A stretch of DNA of 26,865 nucleotides, taken from positions 1 to 26,865 of IMG/VR virus record IMGVR_UViG_3300042541_001510, one strand, 5' to 3'. Below are positions 9,701 through 16,942 of the stretch, piece after piece; the stretch's first letter is position 1, and every line of letters begins with the position of its first letter. Position numbers and translations under genes: made by a program. Origin of the DNA: a virus. The notes under the pieces are model-generated. The model was not told the DNA's origin. It saw nothing but the letters and a program-made list of their open reading frames with translations, and ran no database searches.

Positions 9701-12700
9701 CGCTCCACCAGTTTTTTCATTTGATCCTTGTTCAAGTGTTGAGCTAGTTCGTGAGGCTCCTCTACTTTTAACTCGTTCTTCTGCAGCTGTTGCTTGTTCT
9801 CCAAGTCCTCGTTCTTCTGCAATCTTTTTAAATTCTCCTCCATAAGATAGTTTTTTTGTTGATTCTTTTTCACCGCCTAATACTGCCCAAATATCTTTTT
9901 CTGGGAACCAGATAATTGCTTGTATGTCGGCATTTGTTAATACTATATTTTTGTTTCCAAGTTTTGCTCTTACTTTGTTTATAATTCTTGATATAACCTG
10001 CCTATCTCTATCTGTAGGAACATCTATAGGCTTTAAATCATTTATAATAACAACAGCCGACTTATGCCATTCAGGCTTTCTTTTGCTTATTTCCTTATTA
10101 GTTGGGTGTGATGACATCCCTTTTGAATTATAAAAATCACTAAGCCACTTATCCAGGGATAAAGGTTTCCTTTTGTTTAATCTTTCTTTTTTTGCATATT
10201 CGTTGTATTTTTCTTTTGCTTTACTTCTGTATTTTGAAAGTTCAGAAGCTATTTGTTCGTAACTTTTTTTACCAGATAAAAAATCTTCATACATAAGTTT
10301 TGTCATTGGTTGATCATGTATTGATTTATACATACTATCGCCCTTCGCTTTTACTTTAGAAGCAAAATCTAAAAATTCAGATTTTAATTCTTCGTTGCCA
10401 TCAAGCAAGCTTTCTATTTTTTTGCTATTGTATTTTTTTACAATTTCAGGGATTTCTACACCTATAAAATTTTTTGATTTTTTTGTTTCAATTACAAGTC
10501 TATCTAGTCTATCCTTAGTTACACCATCGCCTACTACATCGCCTGTCATCCTACCCCACGTTCTTCTTGCCCACAAATCTATAGTAACCGGATAATAATT
10601 ACCCATCAAATTTTGCAAAAACCCTTGACCTATTTTAGGTCCAAATATTGCAGACCCATAAACTACATCGTTTCTATATCCAGATATTGTGACTTTTTTG
10701 TTTATTAATTTAGATACTTCTTTTTCTAAATCAGAAACTTTAAATTCTTTTTTGCAAAAATCCATCAATCCGCTAAGTCCTACGTTATCTATAAAAACAT
10801 TAGCCAATTCAAGATTGCCACTTATTGATTCTGCTTTTGACCCATACTCTTTAGATGAGTCAAATCTACCGGTTTTCTTAAATGCATCGTATTGCTCTTC
10901 TCCATACCTTGAATTAACTGCTACATCTAAATTTTGAGAGGTTATGGCAAGTGGTAGCCTAACTGCAAAACTAGCCGCATCTTCCGGGATTGGTTCGTTT
11001 GCAAATGCTTCTATTTTAACAGCCTCTTTTCTGTCATTTATTTCCGGATGCATTACGGATATTATTTCTAACGCTAGCTCTATCTCTTTTGTATACCAAT
11101 CTTCAGCATTGCCTTGTTTTTTTAACTCTAGCTCTACTTCTTCTGCTATATTATCTACAATTATTCTTTCTTGCTCTTCTGTTATTGTATCACTTGTTAC
11201 TATTTCCCCTCCCCAAAACTCCATTGCTTTTTCTTGTAGCATTTTTGCTATATTAGAGTTATCTTGTTTTTCCCCTTTGGGGGGTATCATTTCGTTTTGC
11301 CTAGAAAGTATACTTTTTGCAGACATCAATACTCTTTCTTCATCCTTTAGTTGCTGCGTTGACCTTGGCTTCTCATTTGCATCCTTCTCACTCACCGATT
11401 CTTCCTTCTTACTCACCGGTTCTTCCTTTGGCGTGTATTTCTCGTTGAGCTTGATTTCCTTACCTGCATGAAGAGCCTCGGATAATGATGAGAAATAGTC
11501 CACTAGCTCGTTGCTGTTCTTGATGTCTTCAAATGGGCTGAACCTGCCTAGGCTTACCTTGTTTATTATTTTGTTGATGGCAGCTGCCACCTTACGCATT
11601 ACTGTAGGCTCAATCTTACCGCCACCCATAATGGCAGCAAGCTCTGTCAGATACTCATTAGACTTTTTGCTTTCGCCGTACATCTTGATAAAGTTTAACA
11701 GATATTGGTTCTTTGTTTCGCCTACCAATGAAGCCACCTGTTTCTTTAAATAGTCAAACATTTTAGGGTTATCTCCAAATGCCTTCTCTAAAATAACGTG
11801 GCCAATCTCGTGAGCGACTGTTATTCTATTGGCACCTGCAGCTAGGTTAAGGTCAATACGAATACTTCCGTCTCCAAATACCCCGTAATTACCTTTAACG
11901 TTTTCGGCCCTTCGCCTTTTACCATCTTTCCCATTTACATCATATGCGTCTAATACTTTTTGCATACTCTCGTGGGTATCGTGAAACCTTACGTCTATGT
12001 TAGGCATTATCGATTTGATAGCTGCCAGTCCTTTTTTCAAAGCACTAAACATAGGCTTATGCTGAGGCATCTGGGCCTCAAGCTCAGGTGTGAATTTAGC
12101 ACCTCCTGGGTCACTCTTTTCGGCCTTAGGCTCTGCCTGCTCCCTAATTAAATTATTTATCTCGGCCGTCTTATTGGTGAATATGTCTTTCTCCCTATCC
12201 GATAAGGGCTCTTTGTTTTTTACCTTACTTGCAATGTTTTCTAATCTTTTAGGGTCTACCTTGCCGGTGTCGATAAATTCTTTGTGTTCACTATCACTAA
12301 CTTCACCAAGCGGTTTAGCTTCTTGCTTTGCTGCCGGCTCTTCTACTGGCTTTTCATTGCCAAGTTCAACGTCTTTTTTAATCCCCTCCAGTCTGTCTAT
12401 CTCCTTTTGTATTGGAGCCTTCTCCTCAGGTTCTGCAGCGTCTAATTTTTCTTTGCTAGATTCAATTAGCTCATCTATAACAGGTGCAGGATCCTCCTTG
12501 GCCCTTTCGTGTGCATCCGGGTTAGACGTAGCTAACTCTTCAACAAAATCATCCACCCTACCCTTAGCAGCCTTTTGTTCTTCTGTAGGCTCTACCGGTG
12601 TAGCCTCAGTAGGCTTGCCTTCTTCCGTGGTAGGGGCTTCCTTTTCTGAAAGAGTTCTTTCAATATGCGATGCCGCAATCTTCTCTATCTCCTTGTTATT

Positions 12701-15430
12701 ATTCTCAATTCTTTTCTTAAATTGTGCAGCAAACGATTCATTAAGCCCAGACATCTGAGCTTCGTAGTTTTTATTTTGAAGTAATAATTTTGTTACTGTA
12801 TACCTATCGGTTCTATTTAAATCTTCTGGTATTTGAGACATTATGTCTTTAAATATAGTAATAGATTTAAATTGACTGGCCGCTTCTTTAGGCGTAATTT
12901 CTCCTAGTGCTAATTTTCTTCTTATTTCATTATGTGCTATACTAAATGCGGCAGGATTGCTATACATTTCGTCTACCGTATTAAATACAGATCTATTTAA
13001 TACACCTTCCTTAACGGCAGAATGCATACCAGTTATAGTACCAAAAAACGTCCCATTAAAAAGACCTTCCGCTCCCCTTTCAAAAGCATCGCCTAAAACT
13101 TTATATACGCTTTTTTTATCATATATCTCTTCTCCTTTTGCAAAATTTACAACTTTATTTAGTCCTTCCCCGGCAACAGTTGATGCAAAGTCCAATGTCC
13201 CAAATGAGACACCGCCAGCAAGAGCACTAGACAAAATAGTTTTAACACCACTCATAGTGCTAGGCAGCCCTTTAAACACATTATATGTCATATTGTTTAT
13301 GCCTATTCCTAAATTGCCCTTCCCCTTTATGCCGGCCTTTAATCCCAGTGACATAGTAGCGGTACTGACAATAGCGTTACCTAAAGCCACTACATTTTTC
13401 TCGTCTTCGCTAAGTTTATTTGTTTCAGGGTTTTCATATAGCGATTGTTTTACACTTGAAAATGAGCTAATAAGCATAAGTGCTTCTGAGGCGGTTGCCC
13501 CTGCAGCTAATTTTACTTCCCCTAATGCCATATACGGTAGCATGCTGGCACTAAACTCTAGCCCCTTCATAAATGTACCTGCAGATTGGAGATGCTCAGG
13601 AGACGATTGAGATACAGCCTGTATTAAGCTAGATGCTTTTTTATCAAGATTTTTATTTAAATCTGCCGCTTCTTCCTGAGAAAAATCTTTTGTTATATAC
13701 GGGGCTATAGTTGATAATGATTGAAGGACAACTTTGCCGATGTCTGCTGGAATCCCCAATAATATTCTTGCTACGTCACCTGACGTAGACCCTTGTAATT
13801 TTTGTATTGAAAATAAATTATTGTATTTAGATACAGCAGAACTTGACATTGCATCTAACCCTAATCTCAGATTATCTACGTCCTCTTTTAAATTGTCAAG
13901 ATGCAGCTTTTGATTAGGCGTAATTGCAACGCCAGAATTTTGTATGCCCTCTATTTCTTTAGCATAATCATTATACTCAGCTACTTTGTCCTTTAACGTA
14001 ACTGATATTTCATTAGCTCTTTTATTCGTCTTTGATACAAGTTCACTTAACTCGTCAACTCTGGGGTCAATTGGACGCCCAGAAACTTCATCCATTCTTA
14101 TATTAGGAGCACCAAGCCCAAACTTTCCTTCTCTATTCAGCCAATTTGCATCTACTGATGGCGAAGGTTGAATTGATGCCATTTTTGTATATGGCGATGT
14201 TAATGCTACATCTTCATCAGTAAAAATAGGTGCATTGTCACCGGTCTTTAATGTCTTTTTTGAGAGCATGGCTATATTATTAGCACGCTCATTATATCTG
14301 GCTAAATATTCTTTTCTTTTTTGCTCTAAATTAAATGCAGAGTTATCTGTTGCAAGATTAGGTGCCGCAATGTCTCCACGTGCTCCGCCTGTTGGCTGAA
14401 TTGAGCTTATTTGATTCCTAAAATCTTCTAGGCCTTTAGTTGTTTGTATCCCCTCTATCTTTTTATTGAATGGGATTGTCCCATCTTTACCAGGCTTAAA
14501 GGCACTAACCGCAGTTTGGAAGTCAGTGTACATAGGGATATTAGCACCTAGCTCTTTGTTAACCAAAGCCACTTGATTATTGGCAGTCTCAAGAAATTTA
14601 TTTTGCTCTGCCTTAGACTTGGTAGCTGATGCAGTTTTTTCTAATGAGACTAGATCCCCCTTTCTTTTTTCAAAATCTTCGTAGCTACTAAACTCCGGGA
14701 ATTTTTTTATTTCAGGAGAAATGCTTCCATACACTTCCTTTAGTTTAGAGATCGACCCATTTGCCTCCTTTACACTAGATAACTTATATGTATTACCAAC
14801 TGATTCCCAGTCAATTGCCTTGTAAGATTCAAACGGTTTAAATTCAACTCCTAAATTTTTTGACCGCTTTGCCATATCGGCGTTTAAGTCTTCAACAGCC
14901 GCAGACTGAGCTTTACCTAGTAGCTCAGGCGTAAGGTCCTTCCTATCCTTTATTTTTGGTAACCCTCTTTTATTTGACAGCTGCTTTACGATCTCATTAT
15001 ACTGAGTTAATTCAGATTGAGCCTTATTAGCATCATGTAGTTTAGTGTAGTTTTCGTCATTTATATCTTCATACTTTTCAGCCTTACCTGCCTTATATTC
15101 AGGGTACTTAGTTGATAACGTATTGTACTCATTTAATGTCCCTACCTCAACCTTGGTCTTTAACACATTGTACTCTTCGTCAGGGATATCCTGTGCAAAC
15201 TTATATTTCACTAATGCCTTCTCGCCCTCTGCAAGGTTCGAGTTGTGCCAGTCCACATTGTTGTTGAAGAAGTCAATATCCTTCAACACGGCTGCAGGCT
15301 TCTCTGGCTCTACAGGAGGCGGTGCTTCAGGCGTTACTGCTACATCTACCTGTTGCGTTTGCTCGTCAATAATAGGCACCGGCTGTTCTGCCGGTGCTGT
15401 TGTAATGTCTGTTATGTTATCTTCTATCAT
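3770..15430 (-). CDS. Giant polyvalent, gp16-position ejection (internal virion) protein, 3886 aa
   Basis: This is the last gene of the late operon, in the place of T7 gp16. Order of parts: acidic/proline-rich N-terminus (1-60); helical region; hydrophobic stretch (about 560-770) that could enter membranes; acidic linkers; zinc-peptidase motif HEIGH (about 1207-1211) with a downstream TELAA glutamate as possible third ligand; cassette A (about 1365-1910, motifs VTIDLWARRTWGR and IIWFPEKDIWAVLGG); cassette B (about 1925-2090), ADP-ribosyltransferase-like (FYHYS, MYYTRPD); cassette C (about 2105-2370, GELFPLF, LAYRPGWHSGD); 85-aa tandem repeats (about 2470-2660); long helical C-terminus with a hydrophobic helix near 3545-3570. 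A KPKSKQQL-type linker borders each cassette. This matches polyvalent proteins injected with phage DNA. ATG 15430 follows the upstream stop by 1 base. Individual domain functions are inferred. Confidence 0.85.
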   Translation of the reverse strand: MIEDNITDITTAPAEQPVPIIDEQTQQVDVAVTPEAPPPVEPEKPAAVLKDIDFFNNNVDWHNSNLAEGEKALVKYKFAQDIPDEEYNVLKTKVEVGTLNEYNTLSTKYPEYKAGKAEKYEDINDENYTKLHDANKAQSELTQYNEIVKQLSNKRGLPKIKDRKDLTPELLGKAQSAAVEDLNADMAKRSKNLGVEFKPFESYKAIDWESVGNTYKLSSVKEANGSISKLKEVYGSISPEIKKFPEFSSYEDFEKRKGDLVSLEKTASATKSKAEQNKFLETANNQVALVNKELGANIPMYTDFQTAVSAFKPGKDGTIPFNKKIEGIQTTKGLEDFRNQISSIQPTGGARGDIAAPNLATDNSAFNLEQKRKEYLARYNERANNIAMLSKKTLKTGDNAPIFTDEDVALTSPYTKMASIQPSPSVDANWLNREGKFGLGAPNIRMDEVSGRPIDPRVDELSELVSKTNKRANEISVTLKDKVAEYNDYAKEIEGIQNSGVAITPNQKLHLDNLKEDVDNLRLGLDAMSSSAVSKYNNLFSIQKLQGSTSGDVARILLGIPADIGKVVLQSLSTIAPYITKDFSQEEAADLNKNLDKKASSLIQAVSQSSPEHLQSAGTFMKGLEFSASMLPYMALGEVKLAAGATASEALMLISSFSSVKQSLYENPETNKLSEDEKNVVALGNAIVSTATMSLGLKAGIKGKGNLGIGINNMTYNVFKGLPSTMSGVKTILSSALAGGVSFGTLDFASTVAGEGLNKVVNFAKGEEIYDKKSVYKVLGDAFERGAEGLFNGTFFGTITGMHSAVKEGVLNRSVFNTVDEMYSNPAAFSIAHNEIRRKLALGEITPKEAASQFKSITIFKDIMSQIPEDLNRTDRYTVTKLLLQNKNYEAQMSGLNESFAAQFKKRIENNNKEIEKIAASHIERTLSEKEAPTTEEGKPTEATPVEPTEEQKAAKGRVDDFVEELATSNPDAHERAKEDPAPVIDELIESSKEKLDAAEPEEKAPIQKEIDRLEGIKKDVELGNEKPVEEPAAKQEAKPLGEVSDSEHKEFIDTGKVDPKRLENIASKVKNKEPLSDREKDIFTNKTAEINNLIREQAEPKAEKSDPGGAKFTPELEAQMPQHKPMFSALKKGLAAIKSIMPNIDVRFHDTHESMQKVLDAYDVNGKDGKRRRAENVKGNYGVFGDGSIRIDLNLAAGANRITVAHEIGHVILEKAFGDNPKMFDYLKKQVASLVGETKNQYLLNFIKMYGESKKSNEYLTELAAIMGGGKIEPTVMRKVAAAINKIINKVSLGRFSPFEDIKNSNELVDYFSSLSEALHAGKEIKLNEKYTPKEEPVSKKEESVSEKDANEKPRSTQQLKDEERVLMSAKSILSRQNEMIPPKGEKQDNSNIAKMLQEKAMEFWGGEIVTSDTITEEQERIIVDNIAEEVELELKKQGNAEDWYTKEIELALEIISVMHPEINDRKEAVKIEAFANEPIPEDAASFAVRLPLAITSQNLDVAVNSRYGEEQYDAFKKTGRFDSSKEYGSKAESISGNLELANVFIDNVGLSGLMDFCKKEFKVSDLEKEVSKLINKKVTISGYRNDVVYGSAIFGPKIGQGFLQNLMGNYYPVTIDLWARRTWGRMTGDVVGDGVTKDRLDRLVIETKKSKNFIGVEIPEIVKKYNSKKIESLLDGNEELKSEFLDFASKVKAKGDSMYKSIHDQPMTKLMYEDFLSGKKSYEQIASELSKYRSKAKEKYNEYAKKERLNKRKPLSLDKWLSDFYNSKGMSSHPTNKEISKRKPEWHKSAVVIINDLKPIDVPTDRDRQVISRIINKVRAKLGNKNIVLTNADIQAIIWFPEKDIWAVLGGEKESTKKLSYGGEFKKIAEERGLGEQATAAEERVKSRGASRTSSTLEQGSNEKTGGAVNEAKPKSKQSLVDDAKMTKDMTEDEKGNYLFYHYSPGKIPSIDPRHFGKNLRTGRDERPGIGVSMYYTRPDRRDVGGSYGYVVRVPKDKVYPFNSDPMNLMDKAKATFEKMYPGQAFDKNKQVAFVSQEAAKAGYDMTVAKWGNDLRAQTTKVMKGETYEKPHPDYHTSTVFNPKLEKYVANENKPKSKQQLSEDVAKKINDIDESSVEKIKKYLPTDVPSPKNTEKAYKLFRVDPKKPGELFPLFVKSDKSVPFGTWTKAEVGDQTTSKSGKTMVKSKLGNLAYRPGWHSGDIPIATHIGEKKNASDIKPSIRPNNQVWAEVEVANDKDWQSEANKRAELNKNGEVIARTAHITDQVPEGGFYKYKTNSNMSGSWMISGEMKVVRILSDKEVIDINKKANTKDLYREQPFDLKKHGFDDNGVPVNIKEINSKKIAEAYAEAKANGSNPELVKAVEQSIAETPKSKQQLSDKGEEFKDEMQGFFNRNKETGEKKDIIENAIADAEKKWAPWIRNNQEEYNAAVMGFKEDNNIKIKAAPSQAKISGEKPKEITITERTALKDQIKLEINAANKAAKSVVDARKEIIELVKGSKDSFTRADYEKIIDIMSNVKDEASINKAFDKIVEIEKNSKASDIKEVSEFKELKDKVRLIYEAAKEATKAVVDARKTITDLVKGRKDSFTRGDYEKIMSVISSVKDEASLNKAFDKIVEIEKNSKSGDIKEVSEFKELKEKVRLIYEAAKEGKKSVVDPLREIAAKLKEMQGRGQITANQAKALLNRFANVNTANPDMVDRYLDYAEKVFNDADYADKLNEAREINKRVKKAIKSKEVESQLRMAAKKFTEANVTKVEDIDAHLEMGRRLLDATSSSGIGVKEGEISDRTRKAINIKELSDYTDEVAQKIAEMDEANLLEATGIDVRSEEPDTVAPSIEDYIRDRFNAMADSIRDMIKSGISPIDGEKYDLSDEDKIKLSKLVKMTADDIVDPKDKIRALEAMDHLLTNGVMGRIPYILNKIKMSKDVDRGISERVRVTRGKVGLLAIENAVQGIRKFLSFSGNSKFYHALLRNSAKRIDNVIKNYPGFEIFNNGIKQIAQGWSSYKTDLNTMNSDKLKNELVKSMGGDFNKVIESGFKMTMYLRQLEHESNPGSKKSPPAMAFVEKSIEASMSGKHPMNEKSAKLLKKLSELYSTDGNIDSKKIWDSFSPAEKKVVEGIRKLYDTLTPYAQKVASEIHDQPFDPFENYTTIVTQNTSRGAEQVLNERGELNAAIGITPAGSIKTKAGQIEERTGQASPINFDPFSSANKAVRNVMLDYHMTLPLRTMSKITDGFIAKSLEMYKADPSKENESRLLFAKAMRKTFEDVLEATLSRSFFHRDIWSDVRDYVSRASTTYMLSNPSKSASEAVSNLSYVVPNYPEEMALGITEYKDYSLNGVGGEIMRNLNSYATDRAYPHGTLSGAFLSTESYEISTNDMQNVRGFAVNAATKAYYNSLMAPQKGLRAVSETMMTAPDLAIIRPLWFGSMAKNFKKLTGQDIDFEAIAKNDVNYLDKFEDALNKSRDIADKNVTDTGAAKNPWLMSPITVKRHGTLLGQTQNYLANYGRNEYEITTDAIIAMHRGGKMSRADAAKQISGVLLRAGTYTAMRGAIASGLAAAGIAMHHFLYDDDDKDELTQAITEGKPDSKETRKIAAKNQINFLTKTSPRIPGIDPSIDLNNVMMTSDKNKFTMKELQERASDENTFSDNFIKGVGSFVAQGVLGRNFGNIQNKFFTSTAVEYLNAKYLHPEDYNRYKNNILYSSWPDFNSKDAYQKTVEAAVGPYGKASSAAWAVGTSINDYLESQSKIKAIDENLRKIESGEKVPFEQSGLDYRDKLIKEKNKLIRDNKKNVPAYFRDAIISGLATMGTLPGAKDFENVMTKAMKPTMVELSDYDELKEKYKFYKGSVKGTIWGTPGEKDDRESEYYKMTHAGFDLIPEGWIKK
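7452..8030 (-). repeat. Tandem 255-bp repeat inside the giant gene (two full copies plus a partial third)
   Basis: Two closely similar copies (7452-7706 and 7707-7961) with a period of 255 bp are followed by a diverged partial third copy to about 8030. Each encodes an 85-aa helical unit containing YEKI, KDEAS, NKAFDKIVEIEKNSK and VSEFKEL. The period is a whole number of codons, so copy number can change without breaking the frame. DNA identity remains high between the two full copies, which points to recent duplication. Confidence 0.88.
8291..8320 (-). repeat. Linker repeat copy 4 (PKSKQQL), cassette C / repeat-region border
   Basis: Encodes AETPKSKQQL near residues 2371-2380. It is the most divergent copy upstream of the PKSKQQL core, but the core is identical to copy 3. 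It follows the AT-rich cassette C. Confidence 0.75.
9121..9160 (-). repeat. Linker repeat copy 3 (NENKPKSKQQL), cassette B / cassette C border
   Basis: Encodes ANENKPKSKQQLS near residues 2091-2104. It lies exactly where base composition changes from the G+C-richer ART-like cassette to the AT-rich cassette C. DNA similarity to copies 2 and 4 (core tgcttggattta on the plus strand) shows common descent. Confidence 0.8.
9661..9700 (-). repeat. Linker repeat copy 2 (NEAKPKSKQSL), cassette A / cassette B border
   Basis: Encodes VNEAKPKSKQSLV near residues 1911-1924. It marks the switch from AT-rich cassette A to the G+C-richer cassette B. Confidence 0.8.
11341..11380 (-). repeat. Linker repeat copy 1 (NEKPRSTQQL), peptidase region / cassette A border
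   Basis: Encodes ANEKPRSTQQLK near residues 1351-1364, just after a small acidic duplication (EEPVSKKEESVSEK) that closes the zinc-peptidase region. It is the most diverged copy in the core (R and T replacing two K). Confidence 0.75.
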
Positions 15431-15431
15431 A

Positions 15432-16925
15432 TTATCTTTTTATTGGAGGTAATGTAGCTGCCGTGTTGCTTGTGATGTTAGCTGCTTTTATTAAAGTTGC
15501 AATTTGCGTTTTAGCTAACTCAGGGTTCTTCATATCTATAGTCTGAGGCTGCCAGTTTGGTGCTTTGCCTATTTCCCCATGATTTGAATACACGACCATA
15601 ACCTTTGTTCTAGGGTTGTAATCTACAACCGGTTTGCCTTGATATGTTTCAAGAGGGACTATCATGCCAGCCCTCATTGCCTGTGTTTTAAATTCATCAA
15701 CCCATGCAGACTCATTGTTTCTAACTCCCTGAACAAAACGATCTGCTAAAGTTTCTGCTTGTTCTTGAGATGTAATATTAACAGTAGTAGTGCTAGGGTT
15801 AATAGGCGTTGTAGATTTTTCCGCCATTACGTTCCACTTGTCTCTTATGGAATTAGCCAGTCTTTCATTTTGAACCTTAGTTAACTTAGGCATCAGTACA
15901 TTTTCCTTTTCATCATATTTAAACTCTACAAAATCCATGTCTTTTACATCAAGTCCTGCCTGATCTGCTACTTTCTTTTTCTCCTCAGTGGTTGCATCTG
16001 CTTTTATAAATGCCACCCCTTTAGTTGGGTCTGACCCATATAATTTTTTATAAAAATCTGCGGCAACATATGGATTAGCTTGAACTTGCCTTATATTCAT
16101 ATCTATAGCCTTCTTGTAATTATCCTGAGTTGATTGATCTATAACCTTAGTGCCTGCTCCTGCCTTATTCAAATGGTATTGAGGAGTGACTTTTATTTCT
16201 TTCTGAAGCTCTGATATCATTTTATCTGGGTCCTGTGCCTTATAATTCCCAAGATTGACAGCATTTTTTACTGCCGCCAAAGGGGTTGTTGAAACATATT
16301 CCTCTTCGCCATCTTCATTTTTTCTATACGAATGAACCACAGTTCTTAATATTCCATTATCATAATTATCACTTATTGATATAGTGTTATTATCAGTTGG
16401 GTTTACCAACCCTACTATTTCTCCAAATGCAAATGAAGCCGAAGGACTTGCATCAGGCCCTGTTGCTACTTTAGCTGTTTCGTTTAACGCAGTTACGGTA
16501 CTTGATAAATCCTCAACTGACCCAATATCTTGAGCTTTATACGTATTTAAATCCCCGATTGTCATGGTGCCATTACTCATAAGGGGTAAAAATGATTTAT
16601 ATTTTTGCGTTTTGCCATTAGCATATTGCTGAATTGCCCCATTTAATTTTGGCATACCAGTTACCGGTATTTTCCCAGTAGATTTAGCCAATTCAACTTG
16701 AGCAGTTCCAACTTCTTTTGTGTTCTCGCCCTCTTGCTTTGCCTTAGCCGCCGCTACTTTGTCCGCATCTTCTTTTGCTTTAGCGTCAAGAGTAGCCTGC
16801 TTGTATTTTCGAGCCTCGTCAAGCTCCTGTTGCTTCATGTCAAAAGCCTTTTGCTTGTCTATTTGTTCTACGGCTACAGCCCCAAGGTTAGGGGTTTCGT
16901 ATCGTTGGTATCCTGCGTATGTCAT
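15432..16925 (-). CDS. gp15-position internal virion/ejection protein candidate (497 aa)
   Basis: The 497-aa protein lies between the gp14-like gene and the giant, the place of gp15 in T7. Residues 20-75 form a strongly charged coiled coil rich in A, K, E and Q (KQQELDEARKYKQ, KVAAAKAKQEGENTKE); the rest is mixed, without recognised catalytic motifs or membrane segments. I cannot detect sequence similarity to T7 gp15, so the role as part of the DNA-ejection apparatus is inferred from gene order and character. ATG 16925 follows the preceding stop by 17 bases, with an AT-rich leader (AATAATAATATG). The downstream giant gene starts one base after its TAA, implying coupled translation. Confidence 0.7.
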   Translation of the reverse strand: MTYAGYQRYETPNLGAVAVEQIDKQKAFDMKQQELDEARKYKQATLDAKAKEDADKVAAAKAKQEGENTKEVGTAQVELAKSTGKIPVTGMPKLNGAIQQYANGKTQKYKSFLPLMSNGTMTIGDLNTYKAQDIGSVEDLSSTVTALNETAKVATGPDASPSASFAFGEIVGLVNPTDNNTISISDNYDNGILRTVVHSYRKNEDGEEEYVSTTPLAAVKNAVNLGNYKAQDPDKMISELQKEIKVTPQYHLNKAGAGTKVIDQSTQDNYKKAIDMNIRQVQANPYVAADFYKKLYGSDPTKGVAFIKADATTEEKKKVADQAGLDVKDMDFVEFKYDEKENVLMPKLTKVQNERLANSIRDKWNVMAEKSTTPINPSTTTVNITSQEQAETLADRFVQGVRNNESAWVDEFKTQAMRAGMIVPLETYQGKPVVDYNPRTKVMVVYSNHGEIGKAPNWQPQTIDMKNPELAKTQIATLIKAANITSNTAATLPPIKR

Positions 16926-16942
16926 ATTATTATTTTAGTTTA

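Noticed and set aside
12090-12758. Plus-strand open frame of 222 codons opposite the giant gene
   Set aside because: It is Ser/Leu/Phe-rich, as expected from the antisense of Lys/Glu/Ala-rich coding sequence, and has no motif or promoter. The minus-strand frame is continuous and coherent.
12957-13610. Plus-strand open frame of 217 codons opposite the hydrophobic region of the giant gene
   Set aside because: Low-complexity shadow with no start signal; the opposing frame has clear protein character.
3770-15430. Giant protein as a virion RNA polymerase, as in crAss-like phages
   Set aside because: No DFDGD-like or other RNA polymerase catalytic motif was seen; the domain content fits a polyvalent protein instead.
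15436-15450. ggaggt sequence near the start of the giant gene as a ribosome binding site
   Set aside because: It is on the opposite strand and within the 497-aa coding region; starts in this window otherwise lack Shine-Dalgarno sequences.
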